Source: Lichenostomus cassidix (taxonomy: Eukaryota; Chordata; Aves; Passeriformes; Meliphagidae). Taken from it: DNA of 64,000 bases. The DNA lies in contig CM039183.1 of NCBI GenBank assembly GCA_008360975.2, forward strand, positions 47,173,850-47,237,849, given 5' to 3'. The notes under the pieces are model-generated. The model worked only from the letters and a program-made list of their open reading frames with translations, had not been told where the DNA came from and did not search any database. A program made the translations under genes and the position numbers. Shown in pieces: positions 54,826 through 64,000 of the stretch (position 1 is the stretch's first letter; each line of letters starts with the position of its first letter).

Positions 54826-55415
54826 TGTGCTGGTTTTGGCTTGGATAGAGTTAATTTTTTTCACAGGAGCTGGTATAGGACTGTGGTTTGGATTTGTGCT
54901 GGAAACAGTACTGATAATACATAGATGTTTTTGCTACTGCTGAGCAGGGCTTACACACAGCCAAGGTCTTTTCTGCCTTTCACCCCACCCCACCTGTGAG
55001 TGGGCTGGGGCTGTGCAAGGATTTTGGAGGGGACACAGCTGGGACAGCTGACCGCAACTGACTAAAGGGATATTCCAAACTGTACAGCATCATGCTCAGC
55101 ATGTAGAACTGGGGGAAGAAGAAGGAATGAGGGGACATTTGGAGCAAAGGTTTTTGTCTTCCCAAGTCACCATTACATGTGACAGAGCCCTGCTTTCCTG
55201 GGGATGGCTGGACACCTGTCTGACCATGGGAAGCAGGGAATTAATTCCTTATTTTGCTTTGCTTGCATGCATGGCTTTTGCTTTCCCTGTTAAATGGTCT
55301 TCATCTTAAGCCACAAATTTTCTCATTTTTACTATTCAATGCTCTCCCTCGTCTCACTGTGTGTGAGCATACAGCTGTGTGGGACTCAGTCGTCAATTTG
55401 GTTTAAACCATTACA
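54826..55415 (+). mobile_element. ERVL-type solo LTR (bird family)
   Basis: About 590 bases starting TGTGCTGGTTTTGGC and ending AAACCATTACA. It closely follows, from memory, a very common bird ERVL LTR: the GGGACAGCTGACC block, GGGATATTCCA, the GGGGGAAGAAGAAGGAA motif, TTTGTCTTCCCAAGT, and a TTTTGCTTTGCTTGCATG segment followed by a TTAAATGG polyadenylation-like region. Flanks AAATC and AAGTT are only a 3/5 match to a 5-bp duplication, consistent with an old insertion. No internal ERV genes are present. It lies about 5.3 kb upstream of the GRM1 CpG island. Confidence 0.85.
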
Positions 55416-57390
55416 AAGTTGCATGTTTTAACTGGGTTTTGAAAAAACGATGCATCGCAAAATTGAACCGTGGTTTGAGATACATCGAGCTGAAAGGAGT
55501 GAATTCAAAAAGATTGAGGTGTCATAGCTTTGCCCTCTTTCAGATTGCATTGGTCTTAGCTGGTTTATACAGTTTATAAACACTGCAGAGTGAGCAAAGA
55601 GAGTGAATGGGTGCATGGATCTAAGGAAGCCTGGTTTAGATTCATATTATGCTGAATGAAAGGTAAAGATGTATTGGCAATGCTCTGATTCCTGCAAATA
55701 GCTATAGAAAAATATTCCACATTGAAAAAGGAAAAGACATGTATTTTTATAGCACTGCTTTCATATTTATATCTGTGCAGTTTACACACTTTTCAGGATC
55801 TGAACCCAATGGTTCAGTCAAGGAAACATGACAGAAAATTACAAGTAATACTGTATTTATTTGTGATACATAGCTATTACTTAAAGCAAGGGATACACAA
55901 CAAGAATCTGATACTCAGCAATGGAATGAGGATATGGTGTACAAATTACACTCCTTCAACTATTTGCAAATTACTTAATGTATTTTTTCAAAAAGTTGAT
56001 GCAGAAAAGCACCGTTCCTACTAAATGAGAGCGTAGTTCAGAGCATTATATAAGTAGTTCTCACTAAGTGTTTACCCATCTTCTGACATCTTCTGTGCTA
56101 TAACAAAAAAAAGAACAATATCAGAGTACATATGTTTCTTTAAATACTTATTTATAGCCATCATGAGGAAGTGCCTTGATAACAGAAATTGCACAGACTT
56201 TATCGCTTTGACTTTCTATCCAAGCAATGCATTTCTGGAAGCATTTCATTACTTCAGGATCTATTAGAATCATTGTTGTAGCTCTCTTTACTCTCATTTC
56301 CTTGACAGTATGCTGCTGTGGCTTTGATGACACACTAATTGCTTTCTCTCTGTGATTTCCTTCTGGTGAAGTGGCTGCACTGTCTCACTGGCCACCTGCC
56401 ACTGCAGGGATGTCAAGACATTGACCCTTGCTGGGTTGCCTGGCTCCTCAGCTAGTTGCTATAACTGGTTGGTCCTTAGGGTGTTTCAAATCCCAGCATC
56501 CCAGCTCCCCCAGAATCAGACACTCTCAGTCTTGTCCACCAATGCAACTCTATTTGACTTAACACTGGATTTATCATAAAAGTTGCCCTTATTCAGGCAG
56601 GAAAACAAAAATCAAGTCACCATTGGTGATAAAATGGCTGAGGTCCAGCTGATCCAGCAGCTTGAATTCATTGACTGTGAATGCCTGTCCTCAGCAAGTA
56701 TATTCAAATGCTTTTTATCTCAAATTTCCATCAGCTAGTCACCTTTTGTCATCCTTTCTCTAAGTAACATTTCATTTATACCTCCTGTCCAGTTATGATT
56801 AATGGCTCACATTTGGTTCATGTATTAGATCACAGAGCTCCAAACATCATATTGAGATGTTTGCTCCCTGCATATCTTCCTTAGCCACTATTATAATTTT
56901 CTGGCTCTTGCTGAGAAAAACATACTTACAAGGCACTAACAGATTCTGCTTTTCTATAAACATTGAAGTAACAATGTTCTGAAATACCAGACCCTCTCAT
57001 ACACTTTGAATTGAGCATTAATAATGTGCCTAAAACCACTAGGTTCTTTAAAAAAAATCTTACTTGCTATCTGTATTCATGGGGCTGAATTGAAAATTAT
57101 CCGAAAGGAAGGCCAGAAGCAGTGAAGAAAACTCGAAGGAAAGAACCACACTCAATTAGAGAACACTTTTATGTTCTTTGTCTAAGGAAATAAAGCAAGC
57201 ATGTTAACTGTGACTACTGCCTCCACAACCCTTCCTGGCAAAATACCCAAAATATGCAGTATGTGATTGGGAAAAAAAAATATCACTGAAATTTGAAAAG
57301 GTCTCAAAGGTAAATATGCTTGTTCAAATTTTTGAAGGTCAGTAGTCAACTAGAAGAAGTACATAAATATTCATACTGGGAGAGGGACAG
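55416..57390. other. Intergenic DNA, nothing recognised
   Basis: Mostly AT-rich sequence between the ERVL-type LTR and the CR1 tail. Short frames only. Confidence 0.55.
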
Positions 57391-57602
57391 TTGAAATTCT
57401 TCACTGTGAGGATAGTGAGGCACAGGTGCAGGTTGTCCAGAGAAGCTGTGGATGCCCCATCCCAGGAAATGTTTAAGACTGAGTTGGATGGGGCTTCGAG
57501 CAACCTGGCCTAGTGGAAAATGTCCTTGCCTAGGGCTGGGGGCTTGGAACTAAATGGTCTTTAAGGTTCCTTCCAATCTAAGCCATTCTATGATTCTATG
57601 AA
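57391..57602 (+). mobile_element. CR1 LINE 3' end
   Basis: A 5'-truncated CR1 copy: TTCACTGTGAGGATAGTGAGG, GGTTGTCCAGAGAAGCTGTGG, GTTGGATGGGGCTTCGAGCA, and the tail TTCCAATCTAAGCCATTCTA followed by the octamer-like ATGATTCTATG. This is the standard 3' UTR and tail of bird CR1 elements. It is upstream of GRM1 and opposite to it in orientation. Confidence 0.9.
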
Positions 57603-60332
57603 ATAACCAGCAGTTGCATCTAGGTGCCCAGTCAGAGCAGCTCTGGGGCAGCTGCAGAATGAGGAGTCTCTGTCCTGGGGAGGTACAGCAGAGTCCTCAT
57701 GCGAGATGACTTTCAGAGCTGGAGGATGGAGCAATCATTAGGCAGCCTGATGATATGTGTCTAATTACTAGGTTTGTGCAGGAAAGGGGTCCTCATGGAA
57801 CCACTATTCATTCCCCTCATGTACGTAAATCATATGTGTAGATAATTAATATTAACTCACAAGGTGATTCTTGAAACTTGTTTAGCAATGAGCAGATGAA
57901 GGGACAGAAATAATACATGGCTGAGGTGCTACTGTAAATAATGGGCATAGGCAATTAACATTTATTTCAATAAATTAAGAGAATTCACTAAAGGGAAAAT
58001 TTCTTAATAGCAATTGGTTACATAGTCTAGAGAATGTCCACATAGTCATGATGATTCTACATAAACAGTGTATGCTTGTGGTTTTAATATTTTCTGGAAA
58101 AGACTGTTGTGTGAACACATAATAATGTCATGGCATAGCCTTTATTTTTATTCTAGAGGATGTTTTCTCAATAACTCTAGTATGTGCTTGTTTTTATGGC
58201 ATATACTTGTTTTTGTTTCTTCTTTTCTTAGCAACAGCTTCCAAAAGACTCTTTTCATCATCACTTCACTTTTTATTTAGCTGCAAACCATAAGTCCCCA
58301 ATAAATTAACCCAAACCAGCTCAACCAATTTGGCAGATGCTGTCACTACAGTAAGAGACAGCTATTGATTTCCACGTCTTTATTTAAATTTGACTGACAC
58401 TTGCTAGTGCTGCATATAAACATCTTAATTCCTATTGAGTTTCTGATTTCTAAAAGGTACCTGCATTTAGTTTATCTTTTCTTTAACTTTTTTATCTTTT
58501 ATTTTTCTCTAAATTCCAACCACTGTCAACAGTGGATGCTAATCTGCATATCATTCTTTTTTCTTGCTCTCCTTTACCAGACAATATAATATGCACTACT
58601 CGAATGATACATTTTCAACCTATTTTTTAAATCATCCTAAAATTTGATTCTTCAGCCTAAATCTACATGAAAAGTCTTCCCTGTGTGCTTTCATTTTGTG
58701 GCTACATGCAAATAGACTGATGACACACATATAGAACTTAATCCCAAAGAATATTTGGACATATGCTTAACTCCACTCTCATTTAACACAGCTTTTAAGT
58801 TTGTGCCCTCATTTTTCTTTTTAGAAATTGAGGAGGAGGGTAAGGAGAGGAATCCAGGGATATATGGTGAGAAGACTGCCTTCAGCTTTGATTGTGTAGT
58901 CCATTTCTGATTCTGTTTATTAATTTCTAACATAGTAGAATAAAAAACAACAATAAAATTAAAAAAAATTAAAAATTCAAAGGAAGTACTATTCCATGAA
59001 GTGAGAACCACACATTTCCCCTGCATCACAGCTATGCCTTCCACCTGTGCATATGCAGTTCCACCTGAACTTTCCAGCTCAAAACCCTCACAGCTGAAGA
59101 GACAGAAATCTTGGTGTCTCAAGGAAGACCTGATGCTGCAGGACCAGAGTTCACAGTGATTCCTTGAGGTTGCAGGGTACATGTGAGAGTGTGGAAGAGC
59201 TCTAAAGAATGTTAAATAAAAGTCTTTTGACAGTTCAGAGTTGTAATTTGTACTTTTTAGAATGCCAAGATCAAACTGCTTTATCTCTTTTTCCAATTTA
59301 ACAGTCTTGGTTGAAGATATGAAATGTGGGTGAGAGGAAGATGTTATTCAGCTGGATGCTATTTTTAATTTCATATTGTCGATAATGTATTCAGAAACCT
59401 TTGCTTTGAAGGCAATCTGCATTCAATGCTGTCAAAGAGTATCAAATCTTTACACAGTTTATGGGATAATTTTGATTAGATGCAGTCCTTACTCTTGGGA
59501 CAGAAGCACACAATACCCACAATAATTTTTGTAATTGTGTGTTGGAAATCAGCTCCTGGAATTCAGGAGAAAGGTATTTGTTTAGCATATAATAGTTTAG
59601 ACCTGTGAGATAGGGAAGTATCTGCAGTTGAAGAACAAACAATAAAGACTGCTTGAGAGCAGATTGTCCTTATGTTACTTCACTTTATATGTATCTTAAA
59701 GATCACTTAAACTGAAGTTTTCTTGCTCCAAACAGCACTAACTTCACCAGAATCCCTCAGAAATGCAAGGCATAAATGGGGAACAATCATCTTAGCTCCT
59801 CAGGAAACCCACCTTGCCTGTGCAGAAGCAGATGTGAAAGGGGCATATTGCCTGGGAAAGGTGGCACCAAAAAGTCAAACCACACCAAACTTTAATCAGG
59901 CAAACCAAACCCAAGCTGGAAAAATTTTGTCTGGGTCCAATCAGGCAAGCTCTAAAGTCACAAGAAGCTGAAACAAAAAATCTGTAAGGATATACTTGGT
60001 GTAGATGCTACCTCTATTTCCTTTCTCAAATGATGCTGTTGTTTTGGCTTAAGAACAAGGAAAAAAAAATTTGAAACAAGACCAACAGCTGCAGATAATT
60101 CTTCTGGAGTTATCAAGGTAGCAAAGCAAAACAAAACTTGGCATCTAGGGTTACTTTCGATGGGTAACTCATAAATAATGATGGGTGGCTGGTTCTCTGC
60201 AAATAACCTGGCCTTTCTGCATTACCAGAGATGTGTCTTCAGGTCTCCTGACATCACACTCATCCAACAACACCCTTATCTGTGCCCAGAGTGGGACCAA
60301 ACCCAGGGCAACAGCAAGTTCAGGGAGCTCAC
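57603..60332. other. Intergenic DNA with a long but unassigned minus-strand frame
   Basis: A minus-strand frame at 58691-59296 is open for 201 codons, but its first codon is TTG; the first ATG is at 59182, giving 163 codons. The peptide is serine- and hydrophobic-rich, without a recognised domain or flanking splice signals. I do not call it a gene. Confidence 0.5.
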
Positions 60333-60641
60333 CTGACTCTTCTCCGTTCTAGGATCCCGTCAGAGGCTGCAGGTGGAGCTGCCATACTTCCAGTCACTTC
60401 GGTAAAAACTGGATAATGTGGATATTTCACACCAGGATAATCTTTTCTTGAAGGCTTCTTGACAAATGTGGTTTCCAAGTACAGATGAAAGGAAAAACCA
60501 CCCTTGGCCTGGGCACCCTCATTGCTCTCCATGTGGACCAGGTATTGTAGGGCTCCTGGGAGGCTGGTGGTGGTGGAAGATCCCCACAGGTGTCCTTCAG
60601 GGCAGGGCCTGTCAGCCAGGACCCATCTCATCTTCCCAGCA
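60333..60641 (-). other. Candidate coding or alternative exon, unknown
   Basis: On the minus strand a strong acceptor (CCTTCCTTGTCACCCCCCAG, AG at 60643-60642) precedes 309 open bases that end at a good donor (GTCAG/GTGAGC, GT at 60332-60331). The open frame runs through the whole segment: one base, 102 codons and two bases, so the exon would be symmetrical. Stop codon TGA occurs within the donor, three bases after the boundary. The predicted peptide includes HMESNEGAQAKGGF and VKYPHYPVF; I recognise no domain, signal peptide or family. It lies upstream of GRM1 on the same strand, so it could be an alternative 5' exon of GRM1, an exon of an unknown gene or lncRNA, or a chance frame in a GC-richer patch. 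Confidence 0.3.
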
Positions 60642-63600
60642 CTGGGGGGTGACAAGGAAGGGTGAGTCAGGGCTGGTGGTGGCCCTGGGGCCCTGGCAGA
60701 AACATACCAACTTATGCTTTGGGCAGGAGCCAGAACTGCTGCAAAATTGATAAGCCATAAACAAGATGCTTAGCAAGCCAGTAGATAAGCATTCCTTGTT
60801 TTGCTGATACCTCTACACACAACATTGTAGTATTGTTATTTATATCCTATAACATCTTAATCATTTATCATTTTCCATCTGTTCTGCAGAACCAGGACTT
60901 CATCATCTAGGAACATCTGCAGGTCCATAAGCATCCCAGGAGAATATTTTTGCAAAATTTTTGTATTATATTCCTATCACCTAGAGAAACAAACCACAGT
61001 TAATGAAAAGTAATACTTTGTGGGGAAAAAAGGAAAAATATTTATTTTGTTCTGACCCCATTACTTTCTCTCATAATCATTTTTCAAATAAAAGCCTGTT
61101 CTCTCATCTCTCTGTAGCTTCCAATTACCTCCTCAATTAAAAAGGTTTATTTTTACTCAAGCAGGGTCATGAGATGTAATATTTCTTTGTTCTATTGTGT
61201 GACAAGGTGGGGTTTTTTTTCCCCTGAGACTGTGCTCAGTGATGCACAGTCATTTCTGCTGACTCATTTCCCCAGTCAGAGAACATGGATGCTACCAAGC
61301 CCAGCTGAGAGGCATGAACCGTCCTGTGGTACACATAAGGGGCACCATGTAAGGAAATGCCTTAGAACAAAACAAGACAAAAAGAAAACCCCTCAGAGCA
61401 CTGGAATCAGGAAGGAGATTGGACTGAAGCATGTTTTATTATTGAAATTTGTGTACAAACTTTGGAACTGTAGAGCTACATGACTGGTTATTCATTGACC
61501 CTAGTGAGAGCACAGGAAACAGGGAATTATATTTTGTTATTGTTTTACAGCTAGAACACAATACATACATATGGATTTGGTTGGATGGGGAAAGGCAAAG
61601 TAGAGAGTAATAAAAAGAAAATATCTACAGTTGCTGGAGATTAAAGAAAACTATTAAAATGCAATTAAAAATTGCTGCAATTTGAAGAGGCAAATATGTA
61701 TTAAAGTACCAAAACACTTAAATTGCTTGCACTGCTAGTGATAAAGCACAAACCAGAGCTTCTCATTTACGTGGGCCATTCAATCAGTCCTCACAAGGTT
61801 GGGGTCCCTGTGGTACTATGTAGGAAAACAAAACAGAACACACATTTTGAGCCCCAAACTAACTTCTCATTGCTCACTGCTCATTGCATTTCTAAATTTT
61901 AGGCCTAATACATGCAAAAACATACTTGGATTAATTAGCCTAAGTGCAGGTATTATTGGGAATACAATGGCATTTATATCCAGAGAAAACATCCTTTCTC
62001 AGTAGTTAAGGTTGTTGCCTTAGCGAGTTTATGCCCCAGGCCAATGTAAAATCTCAGCTTAGGGATGAGTCAGGTGCTTTTCTACTACAGACTTTCTCCA
62101 GGGACCCACAGTGCCCCACATGACAGTGGGTCTAGAGGCTTCTGCTGTCGTAACATTTCTCCCTGAACAGCAGCATCAACCTTGCACCTCCACACCCGGC
62201 TCTCTCCTGTTCTGGATTTACTGCACCTTTCAGGGAATAGTTATAAGGGACAAGGTCTTAACAGCAGAAGAAAGCAGACAGTTCTGCTGCCCAGCTGAGA
62301 ACTGCCTTGCTGTAATTCCCCTGTGGCTTAGTGAGGCATAGTATCCAGCTCCCTCAGATGCTCAGAGAGAAATGTCCCTATGTCTTCCACCAGAAATGCT
62401 GCCTGGCACTAACAGCATCCAGGTAAGGTGCAGCTCCCCTGAAGCACCGGGCAGTTTGCTTTCAGCTCTGTGGCATGTCCTCAGCTCTTCCATGCCCTGT
62501 GCAGTCTGTGAGTCAGCACTGCCTGCTCCTGCAGCCCAGAAGCAGAGCAGAGGCTGGGAGGTGCACAGCTTACCCCCTCTGAAACCTGCTACTTTTTCTG
62601 AGTCAGGTAATCACCCAAGTGGGCTCGAAGGTGAATTCTGGACAGATAACTTAATACCATACTTCTCTAAAGATAATAAATTATTAACCTTCTGCAATGA
62701 AGCTACATCAGTCTTTATGTACTAATTTTAACATCAAACCTTGTTAAACTCAAAGAAAACATCTGTGGAGGCAGATTTTAATCTGTGTTAAATAAATATA
62801 TTGATTTGTGGCTTGAGTGCTGTAGATCTTTCCATACTTCTGAGTTTATAAATCAAAGAAATAACAACCTTGCTGAAGTTCATATTTTCTTTGACAGAAA
62901 ATACCAAGACTGCTCATCACTTCTTTATGAGGAAAGAGGCCAAAATACAATTGTTCCAAGAGACTGCACATTTTTGTTTCAAATTCGATTTGACTTGCCT
63001 TTTTAACCATAGTACAAAATAGAGATAAGAATTTTGCAAGCAGTTTTGATTTGCTCAATTTTTATTTTACAGAGCAAGTTATGAATTCAAATCTTCTCTT
63101 GCCAGATTGTGAAAATCAGCATTTTTCACTTCCAAGAAACATATCTCTAGTAGATAACATCTGAAACATCTCTTTGTTGCAAACATCCTTCAGCTCTCCT
63201 CCAAACCACTGCGCCCTGTATTATATTACAAACATGTATATTTTGAGCCTAGATTTCCAAATACTTTTCCTGAGTTTACTATTAACATTTTATTTACTTA
63301 ATTCTAGTTTTATTAGAAAGCTTGTTTTTTTCTCAGGAACTGCAAACTTTTCCTTTATGCATTTTTGTTATATATATATATAAATATATATATGCTTTTA
63401 AAAGGAATATTAAAGCAATGAAAACACCTTATTTAGGTGTATATTTAAATAACTCCAAGAACTGGATTCCAAATCCTACATAGTAACCCTAGACGATGTC
63501 CTAGATGCAATGACATGGTTATTTTTTTTTCTGCTCTATATTTAGATAGTCTTCTTGACTGTCCTTTTCTCTTGGAAAAAGGGAGATGGGCTTAACTCCC

Positions 63601-64000
63601 ACCAGTGACAGATCAGCTGCTACTGTCAGTCCTGAGGTCAGGTGTATCACCTGGTTTTCACTAAACCAGCATGTAGCTCAGCTGAGTGGCAGATGGACAG
63701 GGGTGTACAAGAATTGTGCACACACGTGAGCTGAGACAGATGGCCTGAAGTGTGTTATTCTGTGGGGTGCAGGTAGATTCCCCCAGGAGATGCTATGCTA
63801 AGAGGCAGAAGGGTATGAGTAATATGTTGAACTTCTCTGTTTTGAAGAAACAGAATGGAAGCCCTGAAGAAGTAAAAAAAGGGAGGCTTGCCATCATAGC
63901 TCCACGGTATTTTTTGTGTGCTGGGTTCTTAGCTTACTGGCTTACATGATTGCTTCTGGCACACAATAACACTCTGCTCTTTGTAGCTCTCCAAAAAATA
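60642..64000. other. Intergenic DNA to the right edge, nothing confidently recognised
   Basis: Includes a plus-strand strong donor-like CAG/GTAAGG at 62422/62423 and an acceptor-like CT-rich CCAG at 62100, but the segment between has a stop (about 62339) and no protein match. The (TA)n tract is at 63.37 kb. Confidence 0.5.
63369..63393. repeat. (TA)n microsatellite
   Basis: About 25 bases of alternating TA interrupted once by AAA, in AT-rich intergenic DNA near the right edge. Likely length-polymorphic. Confidence 0.85.

Noticed and set aside
62101..62422. Plus-strand segment between an acceptor-like and a strong donor-like site (CAG/GTAAGG)
   Set aside because: The frame is interrupted by a stop near 62339. 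It could be a noncoding exon, but there is no support beyond one good donor.

Overview
This window is vertebrate, almost certainly avian, nuclear DNA. It is AT-rich and gene-poor, with introns of tens of kilobases and two CpG islands. The dispersed repeats are CR1 LINE fragments with the typical 3' end (ATTCTATG-like octamers) and endogenous-retrovirus LTRs of a kind common in birds, especially songbirds. There is no prokaryotic gene organisation. Nearly all open frames of 60-130 codons are chance frames in noncoding DNA.

The one gene I recognise is GRM1 (metabotropic glutamate receptor 1), read on the minus strand. Its first coding exon (46699-47398) encodes the signal peptide and the first lobe of the extracellular glutamate-binding Venus-flytrap domain. 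The second coding exon (12395-12644) continues that domain. The two are joined by an intron of about 34 kb with matching phase. The next exon is expected beyond the left edge; I did not find it in 1-12394. A CpG island at about 48.26-49.25 kb contains a strong minus-strand splice donor (49104/49103) and probably the noncoding first exon and promoter. A second CpG-rich block covers the coding exon.

Layout: 1-12394, start of the intron after coding exon 2, with one probable solo LTR (about 8.34-8.84 kb). 12395-12644, GRM1 coding exon 2. 12645-46698, intron between the coding exons, holding two old CR1 remnants (about 28.9-30.1 kb and 38.8-40.5 kb), a CR1 tail (26.27 kb), a clean solo LTR with a 6-bp target duplication (33.03-33.30 kb), an internally deleted ERVL-type LTR (30.8-31.0 kb), a GC-rich block (21.2-22.2 kb) and a plus-strand exon-like segment (36556-36701). 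46699-49600, GRM1 5' end and CpG islands. 49600-64000, upstream intergenic DNA with an ERVL-type solo LTR (54826-55415), a CR1 tail (57391-57602) and an exon-like open segment on the minus strand (60333-60641). In mammals the gene upstream of GRM1 is SHPRH, head-to-head; I see no SHPRH exon here.

I found no new molecular system. The items most worth checking are the open, splice-flanked 309-base segment at 60333-60641, which could be an alternative upstream GRM1 exon or an unknown gene; the similar 146-base segment at 36556-36701; and the structure of the GRM1 5' end. All coordinates and motif calls were read by eye, without alignment or database search.
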